From Dirofilaria immitis (lineage: Eukaryota; Nematoda; Chromadorea; Rhabditida; Onchocercidae): 64,000 nucleotides of DNA. Shown here piece after piece: positions 31,014 through 43,500 of this stretch; the stretch's first letter is position 1; every line of letters starts with the position of its first letter. Below the pieces are notes generated by a model. It saw only the letters and a program-made list of their open reading frames with translations. It had not been told where the DNA came from and did not search any database. The DNA lies in the NCBI GenBank assembly GCA_024305405.1, contig JAKNDB010000086.1, positions 558,001 to 622,000 on the forward strand, in the 5' to 3' direction. Position numbers and translations under genes: made by a program.

Positions 31014-33920
31014 GACCGCAATAATCCGCTTTTGGATCAATGCTCTAACAGCGAATTCAATGCAAAACATTGTTCCAAAAAACAGAATTTACCATTTAAT
31101 TCGGATGTTTCAGATAGACAAATACGGTAAGAATAGCGAGCAATTTTTTTGTTTTTGATGATGAACAAAATCAATTTCATTTTTTTATTAGACTGAAAAG
31201 TGAAAACAAATTGTAATATTAAAATTAAAGTTAGAAAGCATTCCAGCAAGCAATCTTCATCTGAAGAAGACAATGGACTTGATATGGCAAGTAACTTTTT
31301 GATGAAAATGACGATGGTGACAACTCTAGTGCCACTGAAGAACCAGAAGATAGATCCTGTAGTAATGCATATTTTAATCAGGTATGACTATTAAGTTATT
31401 GTGGGCAGCATTACTGAATGACTTTTTAAGGAACCATAAGACCTAAAAATGTATATTCAAAAAATTTCTAATTTATTGCAGACGTTTTCTGGAACTCATG
31501 CAGTAGAAGCCATATCATCATTATTTCGGAATGCAAATAGTGAAAATCGAAGTAAATTTTCTTTTGTTCCTTTTATTGTCTCCATTATTTCAATATCTAT
31601 GCTTTTGGTAAGAATTAAAATTTAAATTAAAATAAATATCGATTTTGATTTCAGAAGACGAAATTGCTGTCGGTTATCAGTTTCATAGTCATACTACTAC
31701 TAATTTCAATAATATCACACGAAGTTTTACGTGTGGCACTGATTCCACTTGTCATCATCATTCCCAACAGGTTAAAATTTTGGATTCTAAAATTTGATCA
31801 AAATCCAAGATTAAAAATATAAATACTTTCTTGGTGTTGCATTGAGCAATTACAGGTAAATATTGCTTTCCTTATTTAATTCGAATTATTTTACAGTTAA
31901 TTTACACTGGACATATGCCAGTCAGTTCACATTATGTAGTCAGCTGCAGTATGCTACCAAGTAATAGTACTACTGGTAGTAACGAAAGTTCATACGAGCG
32001 TGTTAATAGTAACAGTATACCTATAAGTACTACTACAATAGCTAATGGAACAGTGAATCGAAATGAGAATCAACAGGTATTGTTTGACTGTTAACTTTTT
32101 TCATCTGAACATTAAAATTAAAAAAGCTTAAAAAAGATGAAAGATCAAAATTTGGACTAATCAACTGCGCCAATCATTTTGCATAATCATTCAATCAATA
32201 TTTAATAAAATAATAACTGCTTTAAAATTTTAGAATTTTCTGAAAATGTGTATTTTAGAGTCTCAATACAGCTGAATCGTTCATCCGACCCGCTTTCAAC
32301 AGTTCAAAACGTTAGTAAATTTCACATATTAAATTTCACAAATTTTCATTTTTAATTTTACATTATACAATTTATTAAAATACATATTTCATTTGACATT
32401 TTAACATCATGTATTTCTTCAATAGCATCAAATAAATATTTTGTTTTTCTTATTTCAGCAACGATTTGTAATTTTGGTTTAAGTCGTACAGTGTGTGGTA
32501 ATTTCGGACATTCATTGCCATCACTATACGGCATGCCCATACTTGCTTCGGAAACTTTCTGTGCTGTACCTGGTCGAACATCGTTGCTTAGTTCCACGAC
32601 GAAATATCAAGTCACAATTGGAGAGATTTATAGGCGAATCTCACCACCAGAATGCCTGAATGCTTCGCTACTTGGAGGAATTTTACGAAAGTTTGTAGAA
32701 ATTATAAAATAAATGAATAAATGTGTTCAAAAAAGACCTTAAAGTGAATAATAAAAATTTATTCTAAACTAGGAATTTAGTTTTTATCCTAATCACTGGC
32801 AGCATAATCAACAAAATGACAATTGATACCATGAGTTCTTTCTTACATCATGCACAGTGTCTATACTAATATTTTTATTAAAATTGAATTTTATCAAAAT
32901 TCAGATATCTAATTTCATACTACAGCACGATTTTAATCCAAATTCATAGAGCTAAATCAAAAGACGGTGGAAAAACTCTGCGGGATAGTCTGAAACGAGT
33001 TGGATTAACATTACCGGCAGGACGACGAAGAGCTGCTACTGTTACAGCATGGACAGCCTTAGTGGAAGGCAAAATTTTAAAGTCTCAAATTTGAAATCCA
33101 GATAATCAATAAAGTATTTCAGTAATAAATATCAATATATTAATATGAAAGCTATCTTAATGAATGTCATCAATTAGAATGCTCAATTCCTAAAAGTTAA
33201 ATATGAATTATTATTTTTCAGAGGAAGCTCTACAAATGGCTAAAGATTTTGCGGCTCTCAGTGAGAAGGCATTTCCAATACGTCAAATTGCCGAATTTAT
33301 TTGCAACCGAATGATTTGGCAGGACGATCCAAACGAATGTTGTACTTTTATTGAGCATATAAGGTTCAAAGGGAATGAATGATGTTCAGAAAGAAGAAGA
33401 GGCGAAACTGTTCCTTGCAAACATTTGTGTTTTTCAGGCTATTTATCAAAGAGTTGTCAGATATTATCAATGGTGAATATTCTGGTACAGTATTTGGTAA
33501 TCAACCAAATCCGAACGCATTAGTTGCTCCTGCTATGCAGCATGGCCTTGCACATTTCTCATTGGTAAATCATATTTCTTATTTCATTGAAATTTAATGA
33601 CCAAGGGACAGCTTATTTCAGCAAAAACTAATCATCGTCACATTTAGGCAAAGATCATTTTTGATCTAATTATATTGCTCAAATATATATATATATATAT
33701 ATCACTTTCAGTTACTTATCACTTTTATGCATGTTTCTTACAGTTAACGCATGGTTTTGGACCATTGGCATTTGCGACGGTATTTGACACATTAATTGCA
33801 TTGTTTAATGAAATACTGAAGTATTGTGATCGCAATGAGCAGCATTTAAATATTCCATTATCGGAAATATCCGTGACACATACACCTTCTGGTCGTTTTA
33901 CGTACGGCAATAATATATAA
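31014..33920 (+). CDS. AP-2 family transcription factor (TFAP2-like)
   Basis: Exons: about 31014-31126, about 31199-31381, 31482-31551, 31655-31770, 31897-32076, 32259-32310, 32459-32690, 32950-33068, 33222-33363, 33438-33564 and 33744-33920 (stop TAA). The last five encode the AP-2 DNA-binding and helix-span-helix dimerisation domain: [56 protein letters not shown], then [15 protein letters not shown] and [10 protein letters not shown]-2 proteins bind GC-rich palindromes as dimers and control cell fate. The N-terminal half is Ser/Asn/Thr-rich with an acidic stretch, as expected of a transactivation region. The intron after 33068 begins with GC (AAG/GCAAAA), a probable GC-AG intron. One base is missing near 31296-31300 in a T run. 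The true 5' exon is uncertain. C. elegans has several aptf paralogues; which one this matches is not decided. Confidence 0.92.
33683..33702. repeat. AT microsatellite in the last AP-2 intron
   Basis: Ten AT units just upstream of the final AP-2 exon. Confidence 0.8.
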
Positions 33921-33989
33921 CCTTCTCCCATTCTTGTAAAAATCTAAATCTTTATTAATAGTAATTATTTGGCATATAGTGTTCTTCGG

Positions 33990-33995
33990 AATAAA
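33990..33995 (+). terminator. Candidate polyadenylation signal of the AP-2 gene
   Basis: AATAAA 70 bases after the stop codon, a typical nematode distance. Confidence 0.6.
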
Positions 33996-34545
33996 CTCTC
34001 AAATTCAGTAATCGGTTTTTATCAGCTCTTTTTTAACTTTTATTTCAATCATGTTTCGTATCGATACACACTATTGATTCTTCAATTCTTATATATCACA
34101 TACATATTAAAAACTTTTTCTCTTTTATAAAGAAAATTTCTATAGACAAAGCATAAAGCAATTTCTATAAGATTTGACTTGAATTTGATAAAATTCCCCA
34201 TAAATATTTTAATATATTCAATCTTTTATGCTATCTAATAACAATAATTAATAGCTATGAAAAAGTATTGTAATAAAAATGGCATAAAAACTAATGTTTA
34301 TTATTTTATTCGTTGAGAAAAATTAAATTATAAATGAAATGAAACAATATCTATTATGATTTACATTACACAATCCTTATTATCAATCATTTCGGTTGAT
34401 ATATAATGAGAGAGCATTGTATTTTGAGAGAACTATCTATATACATAATATAAGCAGATCAACTAATTATAAAAAAGAACATCCGAGACATACTAATGAA
34501 GTTCAAATAATTTATTCGTCGGAATGAGAAAAGGTAATTTTCAAA

Positions 34546-34595
34546 TTTTTTGAAAGGTGGCGAATTCATCTTTTTTGAAAGGTGAAAAATTCATC
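34546..34595. repeat. Two-copy tandem repeat, 25-bp unit
   Basis: TTTTTTGAAAGGTG opens each unit and AATTCATC closes it. The two units differ at only a couple of positions. Confidence 0.8.
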
Positions 34596-36825
34596 ATTTG
34601 GTTTACCAGACTCTATTACGCACATTTTCTTTTATACTTTCTACTTGGCTACACCAATTTATACACATGGTCAATATGAAAATTAATTCACCGATTTAGT
34701 AATGGGATTATTCTAATCAGATTGTAAATTTTCTAATTGGATTAAAAATTAGACGATTGTTCTTCTGGAACAAGATCAAAGATTAAAGGCTTTAAATTAA
34801 GATTCTTTTTGAATTCCAAAAAAAAAAACATCTTGAGGAAATTTCCACGGAAGGCATGATAAACATAGTTAATGATTTGTATCTCTTCGTCTTTTGGTCT
34901 ATCTAGCTACTATTTCTAAATATGCCAAAAATTCCAAAATACATCAAAAAACAAAGAAAAGAGAAAGTATAAGAAAAAAATTCATAAACTGTTTTCATGG
35001 ACTTTAAAAAAACAACGAATTGGAATGATACGAATTAAAATAGATGAACCATTTATGGTTTAGGCATTGTCACACTCATAAGAACTAATCTACTTGAAAA
35101 AAAAGAATTTCTTCAGACCCATCTTCATCCTCTTGATTCCTGAACTCCTCGTACTAATGTTTTGATCTTGTCGTTTATCTTTGATCCATTCAGCAATCAA
35201 TTAATTATCTGTAGCCTCTAAAGTTTCCAAATTTGTCTATTCATTAAGTATTCATTCGAAAAATTTACTTTTATTCATTATCTATGGTGATGGTGTATCA
35301 GAAGGGCAGTTCTTCAACGTTAGTATTTTCGAGTCATGAAGTTTTTAATTAGGACTATTAGTAGTTTTCGAATGTAATCCATTTGTTTACTAAATATGCA
35401 AGAAATCCTTTTTTCAGGCTGATAATATTCAGTTATATTATTTTCATTAACATCATCATTTTCCAAAATTAACAACAATTTACGGAGGAAATGTTTCGGT
35501 AGTTATTAAATATCAGACGAAAAATCACTGATGCAACCATGAAGGCAAAAGTGTAATGAAATTTTAAAACATAACACAAAAAATTTTATCAAAAATACAA
35601 AATGATTTTTCATATATTGCACAGAAAGGGATTAGAGACAGTATTTCAATCAACAAAGGATAAATTGAAGCTTCCTTACCTATTGCTTATAAAATTATAT
35701 ATATTTAAAATTTCCGTCTTGAAGCTCGAGTTTCTGAAAGTGAATTCAATTAATCTGAGAAAAATTCCGTCATCATTATCATTATACTGTTATAATAATA
35801 ATTATCGCAGTATTCAGATTTGACAATTGTATCATACGAAGCGAAAAACAGGTGATAGTAGCATTTGATGAAAATTTAGTATTCCATTATGAAATCATTC
35901 AAAACAGCAGAATAAAAGTTTTGTGCCAGCCATAACCCATAATCATTTTCCACTAATAGAACCCCGAATGACCCATTTCCCATCCGCACAGATTGCAATG
36001 GAAAATTTTTTTTTTTAAATGTGAGAGAATAATAAAAGATTTTACAAGGATTTGATAAAATTTTCAGTGAAACTATGAATAAATGTGAAATAAGTTTCCA
36101 TAATTTTAATTCGTACTAATTTACTACTCATTAATCGATAAAACATTTTTAGCATTACGTTACTTTAGATAGTAAAACGAATTTCCGAAGCGTTTGTGAT
36201 AATCGGATTAATCAAAATTCAAACTTGCTTAACATTCAACATATATATTTTGGATATTTTTTTAACCACATTTACTCGAGATCGTGTCGAGAAGACAATG
36301 AAGAAAGATTTAGAGAAGAAAGATACAGATAAAAATTTAACGATCTTGACAATTAATAAAATGAAAGAAATTCCGCTAAATAGTCAAAATTTTAATAAAA
36401 TTTTATGGTCAATAAATGAGAGATGCAATCAAAAATCAAGGAATGCAGAAATATTGGTGAAATCTTGGGCAAAAAAAAGTACTAGCAAAATTAGAATTTC
36501 TGAAGCTAAAGCAAACTAATTATTAAGGAAGTATAATATCATCACAGGATTGAAGAAAGTTCCTTAGTTCCGTCTTCAAAATGTAGAACAAATTTTCAGG
36601 ATTTTTGGACTAAATAGCAGAATTCCAGGATTATCAAAAAATGTTTGTAATTGGAATTTCTCACCAGTAAGCTATTTTTGCGATCCATTCAAAAAACAAA
36701 TAACAATCAATCAATCAATCATCAACCGAAAGACAGTTAATTATAAACAAAGTATTAATTTTTGGTATCATTTTGGATGAAAGATTTGATATTGGAAATC
36801 TCTCCGACAAAAGACAATAATTTTT

Positions 36826-36941
36826 TAGTGATTATTTTCAAGCATACTTACACTGAGCACTAGTAATACTACAGAGAGTAAATACAAATTAGTGTAACAT
36901 ATTTTTCTCCATTTTAGTGATTATTTTCAAGCATACTTCCA
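36826..36941. repeat. Direct repeat, about 27 bp, roughly 90 bp apart
   Basis: AGTGATTATTTTCAAGCATA occurs twice with the same TTTT before it and CTT after it. The spacer is unrelated. Confidence 0.75.
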
Positions 36942-37500
36942 ATACATATTTAATGCAGCCATAAATTTCGAAGTTTTTCTAATAGCGATTTCAATTTGCT
37001 AATATTAGCTAGCCTATATTTTAGGAATCTTACCCGTTGCTTTTACTACAAAAAAAGCTTCTCACTTCCTTGAAATATATATTAAAGAATATTAAATATA
37101 AAATTAAGTAATAGTTGAACATATAGATACTTCTCCCAAAAATAAAGTAAAGCTTCCGCATAGCCGAACTTAAAATAGCAGAAGTATCCGATTTTTATAC
37201 AATTTAGCGAATCATAGTTAAAACATGAGAATTTTTCGAGTCAAGATAATAGCATGGGAAAACAGATCTAGTCTTAGATTTTGATCAGTGAGAAGATTAA
37301 AAAAAAATCGGTGACCTTTTGAAACATTTACTATGAATTTGTTACAAAAAAATACTAATTTATTTATAATTTTTATCGTTGAAAGCAATCTAAGTAATTT
37401 GAATTGCCCTGCGGTGCAAATTACGTCTAATGTGAACCTTTCTTGTGCACCGATTGAATGGAACGAATTCGGCTGGCGTAGCTTTCTTGGCACTTAAATT

Positions 37501-40500
37501 TCAAGATGAAGGTGGTGAGAAGAGCTCTTTATACAAATCCGGTAGCGCACCTTTCTCCATTGCTTGTGGATATGTGATGAATAGCTGCCCCAGTAGACGA
37601 ATGTGCTCCTGAGCATGTCCCCGCAAGCGTTGCATTATTTCACACAATTTTTGCATCAATGGACCAGAATCAGCTATCTGCAAAATGATCGAGCTAGAAT
37701 CCCGTAAATGAGTGCATTTTGATAATTCTTTGTTGGCATAGAATCATAGAAATTTTATAATTTATACGTATCAGGATGAACAGTAATATAAATATTCAAG
37801 CATACTCTTGTCGCGATCTGTTGCTGTAGACAGTTCCTGAATTGTTCAATCATATATTGTCCAAGTGAAGAACGATCCAGCAATATCCAGGCAGATAGCA
37901 AACCCATTTCTGTGCTTGTTAATCGCAATTGGGCTAATTCGTGAATGCAACTATGCATCTAAAAATCGAAAGTATTTTGCATTAATTATACAACAATTGT
38001 TATGTTAATTGCTCAGAAAAAAATCTACTATGTTCAAAATTTTTACCGGGAGAAATTTGATGTAGACTTACTCCAAGAAAAAAATTTAATTCGGCTTGTT
38101 CGCTAGGCCGAAAAATAGAAGCTGGAAAGACTTCTCGACTGAGAATCAGCGAGGTAGTTTCAGGATTGTAGTGTCTGGTAACGACAATTGCTGCAAGCTC
38201 GAAAACACACCCTTTCAGCAGTGCAATTTGTTCCTCCTGACTTAGCTGCATAAAACCTTCTACCATTTTAGCAAATTCGATAATGCATTGAATTATTCGA
38301 GTTAGCTCTGCAGCAAATTTTTCCATGCATCGAACCTGTTCTAAATTTTTAATTGAAAAATATATTTATTGAAGATAAATTTTCAAAATAGTGAGATTGT
38401 AAATGAAAAAAGATTGAGATATTTTAGTCTCACGGCAGTACAAAGATAATGAATAAAGATTTGCTTCCTCAATGTTTACCAATTATTATATGAAAATGTG
38501 AAACTAAGATGATTGGACAGATATCGAGAGGAAATATTGAAATGGCAGTTTTTTTTTCAAAATTTTATTGCATGAGAAAAATGTTTAAGCGGTGTTAGAT
38601 GCATATTCTTTAACTTGATTAAAATGATGTAAATTAATATTAAACACCATTCTTTCTCATATTTATTCCATTATAAATTATCAATGAGAAATATATTCCA
38701 CTAATGAATAACTAATTTCGCAGCATACTTGTCCAGATGAAGGAAAATGCACTGCAATTTAAATTTATTTGGAGAGATAATTTTAACAATTAAAAATGTT
38801 TCATCCTTTCATTTTATATTTTCTAATGAAAAACTGAAATAATGTCCTAGCTTATACGAGATAAGATTTCATTTCTTTTTTTGAAATAATATTCAATAGC
38901 CAATTATTTTCATACAATCTAAAATTCTATTAGAGATCACTTCCCGCTGTCCTTTTAAGGTGACATCAATAAAATACAACCACCTTGAAAACATTCTTGT
39001 ACCAGGTAGATCTTTTGTACCGGGTAGAATTAAAATTATCAAAGAATTATTCTATTTTCATCGTCGAATCTTTTTTTTGGGTCATTTTCGGCGGGATGTC
39101 GGAGTTTTCAAAGCTTCATTTTATTGAATTCAAATAAACTACGCTAGGTCTACGAGAATCTCACAAATCAACCCACTATCAACAGCAACAAGTAATCATT
39201 CATTGATTAATAATTCTATTTACAATATTAACAAGCACTTTTTGTGTCAATTTTAGAAATATCTGAAGCATTATTCAATAGCTAAGAAACGAATAATGGA
39301 ACATTCCATACTCCTAATTTCTCTCCTATAATTCTTTTTTTTTTTCTAAACTTCTACAAATCTTCTTGAAAGCCTCATTCATTTTAGATGAATTTTTCCA
39401 CAACATCAATCATTTTTCAATGCTGGCACACAAGGACATTTCATTTGAATTGAAAGAGAGGTATGACCGAGACTAGCAGAAACTAGCCATCTTAGAATCG
39501 ACAGCAGTATATAAACCAATAAAATTTAGCAGGTGATCATAATAATGTACGGTAAAAGTAAATGTTGCAAAGACTGAATTATAAAGTTCACGAGAAACAG
39601 GTTTAAAAATGATGGAAAAGCATTTGTGCTGTGTTCTCATGCTATGAACCTAATGAATGTAAACTGTTCGCTTTATATTTTATTTGCTCAAAAACTGTTT
39701 AATGTATGGACATTTTACTTAAAATATCAGAAGCATTGCTTCAGTAGCTTGTTTTTCATTTTCGAATTTCTGTAATGGTAATGATGGATCAGAGCTTACA
39801 GATGAAGTCAAAGTTTCATATAAAATCAATATTTGATTTCGGTGTCATATGACAGCGATATCTTTTTCTGCTGCATTTCCTTGCAGACCACTGCAAATAT
39901 TCGGTAAACTTGACTAATTTTCAAAGTAAGTAATTAAAAGATCCATATCATTAATTAGTTCCATTACATTATGAATCAGTCCAATGGAATATACATCACT
40001 CTTTTTATAGCAATGAAGAATACGATATAAGCCACCAAATCAATTTGCTTGGATAATCCTTGTTGATGAAACAGTCCCATTAACATCATAACTTTCATAT
40101 CAAGCGTAATGAAATGGATAGACTGGCTTTTCTGATAATAAAATACAGCGAAAAGCAACAAGTTTAAACTCCTTGGACAAAGATAATACAAAATAACTGG
40201 TGATGAATTAGGAAAAGTTAGCAAAATTAATTTTCTTTCGTCATATTTTCGCAGCCCTGCATTTTATTTAAAATGAGTAAATATTTATCAATTGAGAAGA
40301 ATTCGTTATAAAGGCTTTTGCAGGCATATAATTTTAGCATGTATTTAAAATTCATAAAACTTGGAAAAAAGTTTTGATAACTGCTGATTTGCTCACTGCA
40401 GCACACCTTTCTTCACTTTCTTCATAATTATAAATATCTTGTGCTAAATTTACCTGTGAAAAACTTATAAAACCAGTGACGATTTTTCGAGCAATCTATG

Positions 40501-43500
40501 TCTGGTGCAATATTACATCACTTGCGTACGTAATATTTAAAAATAGATTACCGACTGAGTGAAAATGATTGATTCTAATCAAACTGTTAGCATCATGAAA
40601 ACATAGAAAAAGAATGGAGATACTTACCATATTGCGATATTGCTGCTCGGTAAAAGTACTTGTTGATGAAGCAGCCAGTCGATCTGCCGCTGCGACAGCA
40701 GCAGGACCGTGTGCCGAATCAAATGCAGCCGTAACACCCGCAATTAAATCTTCATCAGGTTGAGATGCACCGACTGTCCGTTGAGGATAGCCACCACTAG
40801 GAGCAGGTACCGCTGCCTGTAAAACAGGAGGAGTTTTTCGTCGAAATTGATCAGTGATAGCAAATATAAGGAGAGCATAATATGTTCCAATCGTTAGTGA
40901 TATATTGACAGATTGTGGTATGAATATCTGCTTTGCCTACAGTCTGGATTTACTGCTGGGCAAAAAGTCACTCAACGAATATTTTAAGTTTGTATTCACA
41001 CGAAAATAGTATAAAAAGAAATCTTTAAAATTAAAATAAAATTATTAGATTACCTGTTGAGCGATTGAATAACCTTGTCCCTGAACAGAAGGATAACTAA
41101 CGGGTGCAGCTGCCGCGTAACTAGCAGCGCTGGTTGTGTAAGAGCTTGCAGCGTAAGCTACGGGTGGCTCGTAACTACTATTGTAAGCAGCAGCGGGATG
41201 TATCGGAGCCGGAGGAGAATATTCACTGTACGGTGAATATGAGATTCCTTGAACTTCGGCCATTTGTTTGTGCATTCGAACCTACAATAGAGGCAATGAT
41301 GATAACACAGCTTACGATCCTTTATAGATTCTTTAAAATATAAGCAAATGTTACGACTAATAATAGTCAGTGTAATAAAATAATAATAGCTGGAATATAG
41401 TAAGTAAAATGGATATTTTTTAAGTTTGGTTTTTCGCTATTGCATGCCAGATACTTTGGAATGCAACTTTAATATTTAGATAAAATTACATCATTATAAT
41501 AAAACCAATACATTTGTAAGTGTACCTATCTATCTAGTTGCTGATAATGAATAGTTTGTTAATTAATAAATGGCAATTTGCAAATGGAGATGCTATTTGT
41601 TTTAATTATATAAGTTCCTCAATGAAGAAAAGAAAGAAGAGGAATGGAATTAAAATCCTTAACTAATGGAATAGGTACACTTATTACAAATGACCTTAAC
41701 TTGTCAATAATGACCGCATTGAAATGACAATTTTATTTTGTTGGAAATGTAATTTTGAATCTGAAATTTCATCTGGTTGCAAGTTCCAATTAAAAATAAA
41801 GGGTAAGTTCCAACTAAAAAATACAGGTTATTGTTTTATTTGAAGAAATCAATCAAGTTTGCAGTTCTTAGCTGTTATTCCAGTGAAATTTATCTTGGCT
41901 TATCTATCATTGCTACATTACGATGCAGTTTGATTGCAAATGTTGCGAAAAGTAGTGGAAGGATAGAAAAAAAATGAGCGATTGGCTTTTATAAAAGTAA
42001 AAGATGTTGCACTTGCTATTAAAATGTTGTGAAAAGAAATTTTTAATCAAAGAACTAAGTTTTGATTGAAAAGAAATTGTGATAAATTCACTTCAGTTTA
42101 TAATTAAAACTATGTTTAACCAATTTGAAATGAACATTCGTGATGATTCTCAATGAAGCAGATAAGGTGAATCATTGCATTTAATTTTGAGACTTTATTT
42201 GATACTGATGAAATTTAATTTAAAAAGAAAACATCTCAAAACGACAATGTAACTTTCACCTCATCTTCCACTTTTTCACGTTGTTTCTTACTCATTCTGC
42301 CGAATTTTACTGCATCTCGGCTCATTCCAAGCTCCAAACATTTTTTTAGACGACAGTACTGGCATCGATTCCGATTTACACGATCAACAATACATTTCTG
42401 TTGCCTAGGGCACTGATAGTTGTTGAGCGTCGATTGACTACGTCGAAAAATCCCTATAATATCGTGCTTGCTACTTTCCCAACTTTCATTTCCGCATACT
42501 ATCAATTACGCTCCAAAAAGAAAAAACCTGCTAATAAATTAAGGCAAAAAAGGACTCTTCTAATTATTAATTTAAAAGCTCACAAAACAGCTAGAAATTT
42601 TTTCATGCTAATTTGCTAACAAACCCATAAAACTGATATAAATAGAACGACATTACAATTATTGCTTATAATTGATGCTTTCCTTAATTCCTAGTAATTT
42701 GAAATTTTTGTACATCCTTATAACATCATATAGGATATAAGATCTTCTCTTCGACTTGAAATTTGAAACATCCATATGAAATTTGAATTCGCTGGTACAA
42801 AAGCGAGACGATGGGGGAAGGGAGTTATCAAAATGCTACTAGCCAGAAATCAAAAAAACATTATAATAAAGTACTTGGCATATAATAACTTAACTAAATC
42901 ACAATTTATGAAACAAATTGATTTTTAATGTAAAATTATTTTTCTTCTCTTATTTCCTCAGTATTTAATTATTGCTATATTAACACTAATTTCATTATCA
43001 TCTCTTCAAAACTTTCAACAGTTTCATCCCAGAATTTCTTCGCACAGCATGAATGAATTATATTTTGCATTATTAATAAAAAAAAAAGCAATAAAAGCGC
43101 TAGTACTGCTGGTTGCATAAAATTAACTTCTGATAAAACTGTTTTTCTCAATAAAATGTTTTATTTTTACAAAATTTCGGAATCATTCTCAATTAGAAAA
43201 AATTCAATTTGATGTGAATTGAACAATTTTGACTCTTTCAAAATTTCAGTGATTTTTTAATACTAATAATTTTATAGATCCCAGAAAATCCGGTGCATAT
43301 CTTATGATTACCTTCCTCATAATTAAGCATTCTGGCAAGTTTAATATCCGAAAGATCATCAATATTAGAAAATTTTTATAAAATTTTAAAAGGAGCAGAT
43401 TTTCCTGACTGGCACATTCTATAATCGAAATTCTCATTGTTCTTAAGAAATTATATGAATATCGAGAAAAACCAAAATGAAGGGAGAATTCTTGATAATT

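Larger units (their letters stand above)
33921..37500. other. Convergent intergenic region between AP-2 and NHR-23
   Basis: 3' flanks of two convergent genes. AT-rich. Contains a two-copy 25-bp tandem repeat at 34546-34595, an AATC-type run near 36701-36724 and a dispersed direct repeat near 36826-36941. The frames at 35602-35823 and 36196-36519 are open but have no recognisable content. Confidence 0.5.

Noticed and set aside
36196..36519. 107-codon plus-strand frame
   Set aside because: K/N/I-rich composition typical of chance frames here, with no splice context and no family resemblance.
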